Positions 1-6,148 of a stretch of DNA of 15,040 nt are shown piece after piece. Made by a program: the position numbers and the translations under genes. The stretch is from Helicobacteraceae bacterium UBA6016. GTDB taxonomy: Bacteria > Campylobacterota > Campylobacteria > Campylobacterales > UBA6016. The DNA is taken from the NCBI GenBank assembly GCA_002428055.1, contig DIZY01000072.1:14135-29174 (forward strand), in the 5' to 3' direction. Within the stretch, counting starts at the first letter, position 1; every line of letters begins with the position of its first letter. Below the pieces are notes generated by a model. That model was not told where the DNA came from. It did not search any database and saw nothing but the letters and a program-made list of their open reading frames with translations.

Positions 1-1
1 G

Positions 2-166
2 GGCAACTTGGATGAATACTCGGCGGAAGTTGTGCTGGAACTTTTAAAAACTGCCCACGCATGTGAGATTACGGTGCTTGTCGCAACGCACCACATACCT
101 AGCAGGTTTGATTTGCCGTACAAAACCCTTCATATCGAAAACGGAAATATCCATGAAATATCTTAA
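2..166 (+). CDS. ftsE: Cell division ATP-binding protein FtsE, C-terminal fragment
   Basis: The reading frame is open from the left edge and ends at TAA 164-166, giving the last 54 residues of an ABC ATPase. It begins in the D-loop (GNLD, the end of the usual DEPTGNLD) and contains the H-loop (VLVATHH), followed by the short tail IENGNIHEIS. Walker A, the signature motif and most of Walker B lie outside the window. FtsE is the cytoplasmic ATPase of the FtsEX complex, which couples ATP hydrolysis at the septum to activation of periplasmic peptidoglycan hydrolysis. The assignment as FtsE rather than another ABC ATPase rests mainly on ftsX following directly, with a 14-bp overlap, and on the EnvC-like gene after that. 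Confidence 0.85.
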   Translation, partial: GNLDEYSAEVVLELLKTAHACEITVLVATHHIPSRFDLPYKTLHIENGNIHEIS

Positions 167-968
167 AAGCCATATAACGCTTATTTTTTCGTTGGTTGCA
201 TTGCTGTTTAGCTATCAGCTCTATCTCGTTATCGGAGAGTTGACCGTTTCGTATGAAAAAAAGCTTGCGAACGAGTATTCGATAGTTGCGGTATCGACTC
301 AAAAAATTGCCGAAAACAGCTTCAAGCACGGCTCATATTTGGTGGCTTCGGCTGAGGAGATAAATGCACAACCATTTTTTGCGGGATTTAGCAGCGACTT
401 AGCCCCGGAGGTATACCAACAGCTTCAAAGCTCGCTACCCTCTTTTTATCGCATCAAGCTTACTAAGTACCCGAGCAAGGAAGAGCTTGACGGTGTCACA
501 AAATCGATAAAAAATCTTAGAGGTATTATAAAAGTAGAGAGTTTTGCCAGAACGCAAAATTCTATCTCAAATCTTTTAGATGCTTTTAAGTCGGGCGTAA
601 CAGCCTATCTTGGGGTTGTGTTTGTATTCAATATCCTGCTTTTTGTGAAATTCATGGAGGTGTGGAGATTTGAGCATATCTCTAGGATGCAGATAATGGC
701 GATATTCGGCGCTCCGGTATGGATGCGTAGCGTAGTGCTTATCAAAATGGCTATAGTGGACTCTTTTTTTGCCGTGGCTATTACCGTTGGGGCTTTTTAT
801 TATCTCTCCATTTCGCCGGATGTAGCGCTATATCTAAAAAGCATAGGACTGGATGGAAATATCTATTTTAACCTACAAGAGAGCTTGTTGCATCTTTGCA
901 CTCTCTCTCTTGGCGTATCGCTCTTCTCTGTATCTATGGTTGCGTTTAGAAGGCTTGAGAGTTGGTAA
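153..968 (+). CDS. ftsX: Cell division protein FtsX
   Basis: This is a 271-residue membrane protein with four predicted transmembrane segments, near residues 6-28, 147-170, 193-220 and 242-264. A periplasmic domain of about 115 residues lies between the first two. This is the FtsX arrangement: a MacB/LolC-like permease fold whose large extracellular loop recruits a hydrolase or its activator. A longer upstream frame opens at 63, but the ATG at 153 is preferred. It gives MKYLKSHITLIFS, a short cytoplasmic N-terminus followed at once by a membrane helix, and it has a GGA about 8 bases upstream; the longer version would read far into ftsE. It overlaps ftsE by 14 bp and the next gene by 7 bp, which suggests translational coupling of three partners of one complex. 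Confidence 0.87.
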   Translation: MKYLKSHITLIFSLVALLFSYQLYLVIGELTVSYEKKLANEYSIVAVSTQKIAENSFKHGSYLVASAEEINAQPFFAGFSSDLAPEVYQQLQSSLPSFYRIKLTKYPSKEELDGVTKSIKNLRGIIKVESFARTQNSISNLLDAFKSGVTAYLGVVFVFNILLFVKFMEVWRFEHISRMQIMAIFGAPVWMRSVVLIKMAIVDSFFAVAITVGAFYYLSISPDVALYLKSIGLDGNIYFNLQESLLHLCTLSLGVSLFSVSMVAFRRLESW

Positions 969-2224
969 GAGCATCGCTTGTTTTATCTGCTGCACTTTTT
1001 GCGTTTGCCACACCCGCTACGGTTGCGATAGACAAAGACATCAAAAAAACACAGTCGCAAATAGCCCAGAAAGGGCAGGAGTATAGCAAGCTCTCAAACT
1101 CCATAGAGGATGCCGCAAAAGACATCATAGAGGAGCAAAATAGAATAAAGAGCCTGGACGCCCAGATAATCGCACTTGAAGCAGATGTGGCAAAACTTGG
1201 GGTAGAGCACCAGCAAAAAAACATTGAAGTGCAGGGGATAGAGGAGCAGAAAAAAAAGCTTGAAAACGAGAAAGAGGAGCTAGAAAAAAAGCTTGTAGCA
1301 ATACTTGCAAAAGACCTTTCCGCCTCTCTCGTACTCTCTGAGACACAGCCATCCGGCGAAGAGGATATCGTAAAGGCGCAGCTATCAAAGACGCTGACAA
1401 AGGCCGTAAGCGGGTATACCGCGAAATTAAAAGCAGAGTATATGGCTCGCCAAAAGATGATAGCCCAGCTTGAGGTGAGGATAAAAGCTATCAAAAACTC
1501 TATGAGCGCTTTGGAACAAAAAAAAGTAAAACTTGCCCAGACGAAAGAGGAGAGGGTAAAAGTAATAGCCAAAATTCAAAAGCAGTCGGAAAGCTATAAG
1601 GCCAAACTAGAAAAACTAGCAAAAGAGCAGCAACAGGCGAGAGCGACTTTAGAGCAGCTAAATATCTTAAAACGCCAAAAACTAGCCGAGGCAGCAAGGG
1701 TAAAACAACCGCCAAAAACTATAACGAAAAGCGCTACAGGAAAATCGATGGCGGATATAAATATTAACGATGTAGAGTTGAATAATGATGTAAAAATGAT
1801 GGGCTCTTCATATCAAGCCACCAAATCCGCAAGATATACCGGACGAAAAGTACCGCCGCCGCTTGAGGGGTTTAAAGTCGTTAAACAGTTTGGCCCATAT
1901 ATAGACCCGATATATAAAATTAGAATACACAACGATTCGGTCGTACTTCGTTCAAACTCTAGCGATGTAATGGTCAAAAATATTATGCCAGGCAAAGTGG
2001 TATTCGCAAAATCGGTAGCTGCGCTCGGCAATGTGGTCATCGTGCAACATGACGGAAGCCTACACTCCATCTATGCACACCTTAGCAAGATAGCCCCGAC
2101 CGTGCAGGCCGGCAAAAAGATAGAACAGGGGGCGGTAGTCGGACGGATAGACAAAGAGCTAACTTTTGAGATGACCAAAGAGGATGTGCCGATAAATCCT
2201 ATGGATGTTATAACAACAGATTAG
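962..2224 (+). CDS. envC: EnvC-like murein hydrolase activator (degenerate M23/LytM)
   Basis: The protein has 420 residues. The TTG start at 962 lies inside the end of ftsX, with a GAGAG-type ribosome site just upstream. It gives a signal peptide, residues 1-22, ending in ATPATVA. Residues 25-120 and 155-245 are charged, heptad-rich coiled coil, then a Pro/Lys linker, and residues 306-418 form a LytM (M23 peptidase) domain. The catalytic centre is incomplete. His323 is kept, but the usual HxxxD aspartate is Val327. The HLHFE motif reads ELTFEM (399-404), so both of its histidines are gone, although YAHL (371-374) remains. In EnvC and NlpD this kind of loss marks an activator of cell-wall amidases rather than an endopeptidase. 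The position behind ftsEX agrees. The gene symbol is by function and context; sequence similarity to E. coli EnvC may be low. Confidence 0.82.
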   Translation: MVRASLVLSAALFAFATPATVAIDKDIKKTQSQIAQKGQEYSKLSNSIEDAAKDIIEEQNRIKSLDAQIIALEADVAKLGVEHQQKNIEVQGIEEQKKKLENEKEELEKKLVAILAKDLSASLVLSETQPSGEEDIVKAQLSKTLTKAVSGYTAKLKAEYMARQKMIAQLEVRIKAIKNSMSALEQKKVKLAQTKEERVKVIAKIQKQSESYKAKLEKLAKEQQQARATLEQLNILKRQKLAEAARVKQPPKTITKSATGKSMADININDVELNNDVKMMGSSYQATKSARYTGRKVPPPLEGFKVVKQFGPYIDPIYKIRIHNDSVVLRSNSSDVMVKNIMPGKVVFAKSVAALGNVVIVQHDGSLHSIYAHLSKIAPTVQAGKKIEQGAVVGRIDKELTFEMTKEDVPINPMDVITTD

Positions 2225-2229
2225 CGCCC

Positions 2230-2379
2230 TTAAACTACTCGCCGTCCCTGAATAATTCTAATTAGTATGGTTATAACCGCCAATACTAATAGTATATGAA
2301 TAAATCCGCCAACCGTATAGCTGCTTACCAGCCCAAGAGCCCACAGAATGAGCAGTAGTATCGCAATCGTCCACAACAT
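2230..2379 (-). CDS. Small DUF5670 (lmo0937-type) membrane protein, 49 aa
   Basis: A short gene of 49 codons plus TAA, read on the minus strand from ATG 2379-2377. The product starts MLWTIAILLLILWALGLVSS, continues with YTVGGFIHILLVLAV and ends RIIQGRRVV. It has two hydrophobic helices, roughly residues 3-18 and 26-42, joined by a Ser-Tyr-Thr-Gly-Gly turn and closed by a basic tail. This pattern is that of the DUF5670/lmo0937 family of very small membrane proteins, whose function is not established. A ribosome site AAGGA lies 5 bases upstream of ATG. It is convergent with envC (5-bp gap) and divergent from hicA, so the roughly 100-bp space 2380-2480 must hold both promoters. Recognition rests on the whole-protein pattern recalled from family members. 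Confidence 0.8.
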   Translation of the reverse strand: MLWTIAILLLILWALGLVSSYTVGGFIHILLVLAVITILIRIIQGRRVV

Positions 2380-2425
2380 ATAATTCCTTTTTTATTCATA
2401 GTATCATAAGTTATTCTCTTTTGTA

Positions 2426-2455
2426 TTAACATTATAATTTAATAGTATGTATAAT
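2426..2455 (+). promoter_or_regulatory. Putative sigma-70 promoter for hicAB
   Basis: TTAACA (2426-2431) and TATAAT (2450-2455) are separated by 18 bp, five of six and six of six matches to the sigma-70 boxes. Transcription would start near 2462, about 20 bases before the hicA start. A second TATAAT lies at 2433-2438. The boxes also contain an inverted repeat, ATTATA (2431-2436) and TATAAT (2450-2455), a possible HicB operator, since HicB antitoxins with a DNA-binding tail usually repress their own operon. The site is A+T-rich, so chance matches are likely. Confidence 0.45.
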
Positions 2456-2480
2456 TACACACTTATAGCAAGGTGCAGGT

Positions 2481-2711
2481 TTGAGTAAAAAAGCAAAACT
2501 TTTGGCGGCTATGAAGAACAGTCCGAAAAATATTCCTTTTGGGGATATTAAAAAGTTGCTAGAAGATGTTGGCTATGTTTGCTCGAATAACGGCTCTAGT
2601 CACTATGTTTTCAGAAAAGACGGAAGAGAGCATATAGTAATACCGTTTGCCAAGCCTATTAAAGCCGTGTATGTAAAGCAAGTTCTTGAGATATTGGAGA
2701 AGTCGGAATGA
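2481..2711 (+). CDS. hicA: HicA family mRNA interferase toxin
   Basis: A 76-residue protein with the dsRBD-like HicA fold pattern: a first helix (GDIKKLLEDVGY, 21-32), a strand with the catalytic-site motif NNGSSHYVF (His41, residues 37-44), then a basic hairpin RKDGREHIVIPF and a last helix YVKQVLEILEK. HicA toxins cleave mRNA and tmRNA independently of ribosomes and need this histidine. The TTG start at 2481 has AAGGTG 5 bases upstream; a more internal start would remove the first helix. Its stop overlaps the hicB start by 4 bp (ATGA), the usual toxin-first hicAB order. All expected residues are present, so it is probably functional. Confidence 0.88.
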   Translation: MSKKAKLLAAMKNSPKNIPFGDIKKLLEDVGYVCSNNGSSHYVFRKDGREHIVIPFAKPIKAVYVKQVLEILEKSE

Positions 2712-3073
2712 AAAAAGTAGAAGATTATATCAGTCTTGACTATGAGATTATTCTTAGACCCTTAAGCCAAAGCGAGGGCGGCGGTTGGTTTGCCTATTAC
2801 AAAGACTTCAAAGGTGTTATGGGCGACGGCGAGACTCCGGAAGAGGCTGTGGGAGATGTGCGATTAGCTTTTAAAGCATTTTTGGAGGCGGCTCTGTCAA
2901 GCGGAGATATTATTCCAATGCCCTCAAACCGTCAACCAAAAGCCGTTAGGCTAAATATTACTATTCCCGAAAATGAATTAGATTCAATCGATAGATATGC
3001 GAAAACTCACGGCATGACAAGAAGCGGACTTTTACAAGCCGCAGCGAGGGAGTATGTTAGGTTGGTTAATTAG
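2708..3073 (+). CDS. hicB: HicB family antitoxin with ribbon-helix-helix tail
   Basis: A 121-residue antitoxin. Residues 10-70 form the HicB partial RNase-H-like fold: strand YEIILRPLS, then GGGWFAYYKDFKG, then the hallmark GDGETPEEAVGDV followed by a long helix. This part binds and covers the HicA active site. Residues 78-119 (KAVRLNITIPENELDSIDRY, then the helix AKTHGMTRSGLLQAAAREYV) look like a ribbon-helix-helix DNA-binding domain, the usual means of autorepression. It is co-translated with hicA through an ATGA overlap. It ends 85 bp before the convergent EF-hand gene, and that gap contains a piece resembling the end of envC. Confidence 0.88.
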   Translation: MKKVEDYISLDYEIILRPLSQSEGGGWFAYYKDFKGVMGDGETPEEAVGDVRLAFKAFLEAALSSGDIIPMPSNRQPKAVRLNITIPENELDSIDRYAKTHGMTRSGLLQAAAREYVRLVN

Positions 3074-3097
3074 GTTCCATGTTGATTTTTATAGATG

Positions 3098-3145
3098 CAA
3101 GAAGATGTGTCGATAAATCCGATGAATGTTATAACGAGTAATTGA
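3098..3145 (+). pseudogene. Displaced, diverged copy of the envC 3' end
   Basis: Translated in frame, this piece reads QEDVSINPMNVITSN then TGA. The end of the upstream envC (2177-2224) reads KEDVPINPMDVITTD then TAG. The two stretches match at 37 of 48 bases without gaps; all changes in the coding part are silent or single-residue substitutions. Upstream of 3098 the similarity fades after a 3-base gap, to about 8 of 12 matches over 3086-3097, including an in-frame TAG. It has no start codon or ribosome site, so it is not a gene. It is best read as the tail of an envC allele separated from its body by the DUF5670-hicAB patch. Confidence 0.72.
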
Positions 3146-3158
3146 AGTCTATGTTGTC

Positions 3159-4169
3159 CTACAGGCTGGCTGCACGCCGTAGGCTACTTCTCTCGATGGC
3201 GTCTATCTGAGTGGTCAGTCTTGTTTTTTCTGTTTCTAGCCGCTGTCTTTCCTCTTTATCATCTGTTTTTTGAAGTTTTGCACTGACCTCTTCAAGCTTT
3301 TTTTTGAGACCCTCTAGCGCCACCACTGACGGGTCTCCGGTATAGTTTGGCTGGGAGGCGGGCGTACTATTGTTAGCGTTAGTGTCTATCGATTTTTCAG
3401 GTTTTACCGTTGTTGTGTCTTCTTTTATCGCAAAATCTATATGCGACATCCAAAGCGGTTTTCCATCTTCTTGCAGTGCGACACCGCTTTTTTTGAGTTT
3501 TGCGTTTAACTCTCTGCCCCCTTTAAAATCAAACGACGAGTTGACGCTCTCTAGCAAAAGTGCGCCGACATTAGCCTCTTTCAGTGCCATAAGTTGGTTT
3601 TTATCGCTACTTCTGAGCCAAATTTTTAGCTGCCCAAAAATTTTGTCGTTTTCGTCTATTATGCCGTCTTTTGTATCGTCGTAGCCTGCCAAATCGGCAA
3701 ATCCGTCTTGACTTTTTGTTCCAAATAGCTCATTGCCGTCGTCTATCGCACCGTTTTGGTTTTTGTCTAGCGCCAAAAAACCGCTACCGCTTGATAGTAG
3801 CGATATGTTGTCATCTTTGCCGTCACTGTCGATATCAAAATAAAATCTCTCTTTTGCGTCTGTACCGGCAACGGTTCCATCTAAATTTATTGTAAGCGGG
3901 TCGTATAGTATCGGTTCTTTTGATTTTTCTTTTTTTGAGATAAGCATTATGCTTTGCGTCTCTTTGCTCAGCAGTAGTTCATCTAAGTGAAAGCTAAGCT
4001 CTTTGCCGCCTGTTTTTAGACTACCGTTTGCAAAAAGCTCAAGCCTCTCCTCTTCATTGGAGGTTATTGTTGTGCGAATCTCGTCATCACGCTCCAGCGT
4101 TGCCGATTGTTCTGTTTTGATTAGGGTGTGGCGAGCGTCAAGCTCCAGTTTATAAGTGTCTATCCTCAT
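3159..4169 (-). CDS. EF-hand-type calcium-binding protein, uncharacterised
   Basis: A 336-residue hydrophilic protein of unknown function. The ATG at 4169 is preferred over ATG 4178, since GGA lies 8 bases before it and nothing usable precedes the other. Three Asp/Asn-rich calcium loops can be seen: DIDSDGKDDNIS (112-123), DKNQNGAIDDGNELFG (135-150) and DDTKDGIIDENDKIFG (164-179), the last running into QLKIWL. This spacing is known from EF-hand/RTX-associated proteins of marine and epsilonproteobacteria. Residues 281-327 form a charged coiled coil ending in an Arg-rich tail. There is no signal peptide or membrane segment. If it acts outside the cell it would need a signal-less export route, which is inference. 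The 58-68 bp leader from the gene upstream carries a strong inverted repeat. Confidence 0.75.
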   Translation of the reverse strand: MRIDTYKLELDARHTLIKTEQSATLERDDEIRTTITSNEEERLELFANGSLKTGGKELSFHLDELLLSKETQSIMLISKKEKSKEPILYDPLTINLDGTVAGTDAKERFYFDIDSDGKDDNISLLSSGSGFLALDKNQNGAIDDGNELFGTKSQDGFADLAGYDDTKDGIIDENDKIFGQLKIWLRSSDKNQLMALKEANVGALLLESVNSSFDFKGGRELNAKLKKSGVALQEDGKPLWMSHIDFAIKEDTTTVKPEKSIDTNANNSTPASQPNYTGDPSVVALEGLKKKLEEVSAKLQKTDDKEERQRLETEKTRLTTQIDAIERSSLRRAASL

Positions 4170-4170
4170 A

Positions 4171-4201
4171 ATGTACATCCGTTAAAATAGTGGGTGTACA
4201 T
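4171..4201 (-). promoter_or_regulatory. Inverted repeat over the EF-hand gene leader
   Basis: The arms ATGTACATCC (4171-4180) and GGGTGTACAT (4192-4201) are complementary at 9 of 10 positions, around an 11-base A+T-rich loop. Each arm also contains the palindrome TGTACA. On the minus strand a TATATAT box lies just upstream (4212-4206). The repeat would therefore fall at the very 5' end of the mRNA, with the GGA ribosome site inside its 3' arm and the ATG just beyond it. It lacks a T-tract on either strand, so it is not a standard terminator. It could be a repressor operator or a translation-blocking hairpin. Confidence 0.5.
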
Positions 4202-4236
4202 CGGCATATATAGCTTTTTTGTGAAGAAAGAGTGGT

Positions 4237-4722
4237 CTACTTGATATCGTGCAACTTTAGCACAAACTCTACCTCTCCCGTACCGATGCGTAGTTGCTTT
4301 GCAATCTCTTCTATGCTAAAGCCGTTTGCAAAGAGTGTGACTATTCTATTTTCATCGAGTCCGGTGGAGCTTGGTGCTACGGATGTGAGCGGTTTCATTT
4401 TGTTTTCTAGCTCTAGGTAGCGCTCAACTAGACTCTCTTTGAACTCTAGATTATCTTTTTGGAGTTCGTGGAACTTGTCTATGATGACACGGCTGACTTC
4501 TGAGAACTCCTCCAGTTCGCTTGGCGTGGCTCCGTCATGGCGTGGGTCTGCGCTTTTGGTTTTTATCTCTTTTTCTAGTCTATGTATATTTTGGTTTAGA
4601 AGGTCGAATGTTTTTTCATATAGTTTTAGTTTTTTGTTGATAGCGCTTTCTCTGATATACACAAATATAAAAAGGAAAAAAACAGCTACGCTTATGAGCG
4701 CCACAAGTATCAAATCCATCAT
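4237..4722 (-). CDS. Membrane-anchored coiled-coil protein, DUF2802-like tail
   Basis: A 161-residue protein not assigned to a pathway. Residues 3-23 are one transmembrane helix (a signal anchor), residues 25-57 and 68-112 are charged heptad-rich helices, and residues 120-159 form a small helix-turn-helix-like unit (ENRIVTLFANGFSIEEIAKQ, then LRIGTGEVEFVLKL). This tail resembles DUF2802 and sigma-region-4-like modules, where GFSIEEIA fills the turn. By the positive-inside rule the bulk probably faces the cytoplasm (YIRESAINKKLK after the helix). The ATG overlaps the stop of the preceding gene by 4 bp, and a second ATG follows at once. The operon order is mqnP, the 168-aa unknown, then this gene. 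The DUF2802 assignment is from memory of the motif. Confidence 0.7.
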   Translation of the reverse strand: MMDLILVALISVAVFFLFIFVYIRESAINKKLKLYEKTFDLLNQNIHRLEKEIKTKSADPRHDGATPSELEEFSEVSRVIIDKFHELQKDNLEFKESLVERYLELENKMKPLTSVAPSSTGLDENRIVTLFANGFSIEEIAKQLRIGTGEVEFVLKLHDIK

Positions 4723-5225
4723 CTAAGCGCCCTCTCTCTTGCTACTTCTTCTCTGTCTTTTGAGGCTAGATAGCCGTCAAAATCCGCCTTATCGTCCGGC
4801 CATATTTTTGTGATTGTACCGTACTCTTCATCGGTTGCCTCAAAAAAGAAAGGAATTATCCTTGTTCTAAAAAGCGGCATACTTATTCTTGCATAGTACA
4901 ATGCGTTCGGCTTTAATCCTTCAAGCCGTACCGTATCAAACCATGCAAAATCAAGTGTTCTTTCGTTTGCTAGCGGTAGGTATGTTTTGGTTTCGCCTTT
5001 TATCGCCTTGGTCAATTCGTCAACTTTTTTGTGTAACTCTGCAAGCAGCAAAATAGTCATATCATCGGGGGCGCCTTTGCCCTCTCTCGCTTTCATTTTT
5101 TGGATGAAATCGTCTACCGGATTTGAGTCTGTAGAGCTAAATACTTCAAACTCTCTTTCAAACTCCTCTTTTCTGCTGCCTACCTCTTCAAAGGCTATAT
5201 TGGCGGCGGTTCTTACAAGTTTCAT
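4719..5225 (-). CDS. Conserved hypothetical protein, 168 aa
   Basis: Function not recognised. The frame is open further upstream (to 5423), but that part is the out-of-frame shadow of mqnP. The ATG at 5225 overlaps the mqnP stop as ATGA and gives MKLVRTAANIAFEEVGSR. Residues 1-65 are acidic and helical. Residues 55-75 (DDMTILLLAELHKKVDELTK) form a short coiled-coil-like helix. Residues 80-160 are mixed beta-rich sequence with FAWFDTVRLEGLKPNALYYA and FFFEATDEEYGTITKIW, suggesting a small beta-barrel. A PilZ-like barrel was considered, but the PilZ RxxxR and D/NxSxxG c-di-GMP motifs are not seen. No signal peptide or membrane helix is present, so it is probably cytoplasmic. ATGA overlaps on both sides point to tight co-translation with its neighbours. 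Confidence 0.72.
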   Translation of the reverse strand: MKLVRTAANIAFEEVGSRKEEFEREFEVFSSTDSNPVDDFIQKMKAREGKGAPDDMTILLLAELHKKVDELTKAIKGETKTYLPLANERTLDFAWFDTVRLEGLKPNALYYARISMPLFRTRIIPFFFEATDEEYGTITKIWPDDKADFDGYLASKDREEVARERALR

Positions 5226-6112
5226 CTGTTTATCCAAATATCTATAGTCACAAGAGCAAAAAACAAAATTCCTAGATAGCCGTTCATCGTAAAAAAAGCT
5301 TTGTTTATAGTGCCTTTGTCTCGCCTGACGAGATAGTGCTCCGCAAAAAGCAACGCCGCCGCCAAAAGAACGCCGGACATTGATATGAAAGAGAGGGCGG
5401 CAAATTTGACGAACAAAAACCAAAAGATGATCGTAAGGGTATGAAACGACGCCGCAAAGCTCATTGCTTTTGCTTCCCCAAACACCGAAGGAATAGAGTA
5501 AAGCCCCTCTTCTTTGTCAAACTCCATATCCTGAAGCGCATAAAAAATGTCAAATCCCGCTACCCAAAACAGCACGCCAGCCGCAAGGCAGAGGCTCCAG
5601 AGCGATACGCTCTCACTCACCGCTATTTCGCCGGCTATCGGAGCAAGCGCCAAGGAGAGTCCAAGCACCAGATGGGCGGCGGAAGAGAATCGCTTAAAGT
5701 ACGAATATGCCGCCAAAATCGGCAGAAAAAGAAAGGAGAGCTTGAATGCCAAAGAGTTGATAACAAACGATACGACTATAAATCCGAGTCCGTTAAGAGC
5801 TATAAAAAACAGCTGCGTAGATGCCGATACTCTTCCATCTACGCTAGGTCTCGAAGCCGTGCGTGGATTTCTAGCATCAAATTTCCTATCTGCAAATCTA
5901 TTGACTCCCATCGCAAACGAACGGGCAAAAAAAGCCGCCAAAATACCGAGTATCAAAAGCGATAAAGATGGCAGGCCATGAGAGGCTACAACCATCGCGA
6001 TAAGTATAAACGGTAGTGAAAAGACGGTATGCGAGAGCATCACAAGCTCCGAGAAGTGTTTGAGTTTTGCTAGAATTTTCAGGCTCCGGTTTTTTGATTT
6101 GATTTTAGCCAA
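5222..6112 (-). CDS. mqnP: UbiA-family prenyltransferase, MqnP-like (menaquinone)
   Basis: A 296-residue polytopic membrane enzyme with about eight helices. Both UbiA aspartate motifs are intact: NRFADRKFDARNPRTASRP (71-89), and DIFYALQDMEFD (188-199) followed by GLYSIPSVFG. They bind Mg-diphosphate of the prenyl donor and the aromatic acceptor. In Campylobacterota the UbiA enzyme of this type is the prenyltransferase MqnP of the futalosine route to menaquinone; the choice over UbiA proper (4-hydroxybenzoate) is from phylogeny, not from a visible residue. The start taken is TTG 6112, because family members keep the KLKxFSELVM amphipathic stretch before the first helix. No good ribosome site precedes it. 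An internal ATG at residue 25 with GGAG 6 bases upstream is the alternative. It heads a three-gene coupled operon and is divergent from miaA. Confidence 0.82.
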   Translation of the reverse strand: MAKIKSKNRSLKILAKLKHFSELVMLSHTVFSLPFILIAMVVASHGLPSLSLLILGILAAFFARSFAMGVNRFADRKFDARNPRTASRPSVDGRVSASTQLFFIALNGLGFIVVSFVINSLAFKLSFLFLPILAAYSYFKRFSSAAHLVLGLSLALAPIAGEIAVSESVSLWSLCLAAGVLFWVAGFDIFYALQDMEFDKEEGLYSIPSVFGEAKAMSFAASFHTLTIIFWFLFVKFAALSFISMSGVLLAAALLFAEHYLVRRDKGTINKAFFTMNGYLGILFFALVTIDIWINR

Positions 6113-6136
6113 AAAGGGCTTTTTGAAGAGTTTTGT

Positions 6137-6146
6137 TAAAATTGTA
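6137..6146. promoter_or_regulatory. Overlapping divergent -10 elements, miaA and mqnP
   Basis: In the 36-bp space between mqnP and miaA, TAAAAT (6137-6142, plus strand) would place the miaA transcript start close to its ATG at 6149. TACAAT on the minus strand (6146-6141) would serve mqnP. The two boxes overlap, so the promoters would compete. In this phylum the -35 box is weak, so support rests on short A+T-rich matches only. Confidence 0.3.
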
Positions 6147-6148
6147 AA

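Noticed and set aside
1250..1257. Runs of eight A/T bases, here and near 3298, 11570 and 13212
   Set aside because: They encode Lys-rich stretches and are common in this A+T-leaning genome; not enough for a phase-variation claim.
946..1572. 208-residue open frame on the minus strand opposite envC
   Set aside because: Ser/Phe-rich low-complexity product from the antisense of Lys/Glu-rich coiled coil; envC has a clear signal peptide and LytM domain.
3158..3183. Short inverted repeat CCTAC/GTAGG at the end of the EF-hand gene
   Set aside because: Only 5-bp arms with a 16-base loop and no T-tract on either strand; too weak to call a terminator.
5226..5423. N-terminal extension of the 168-aa protein up to 5423
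   Set aside because: The extension lies wholly within mqnP in another frame and looks non-protein-like; ATG 5225 forms the ATGA coupling seen elsewhere in the operon.
5441..5981. Two plus-strand open frames of 174 and 144 codons inside mqnP
   Set aside because: Both are shadows of the UbiA-family gene, which has both aspartate motifs intact; the shadow products are Arg/Lys- or Ala/Ser-rich with no domain.
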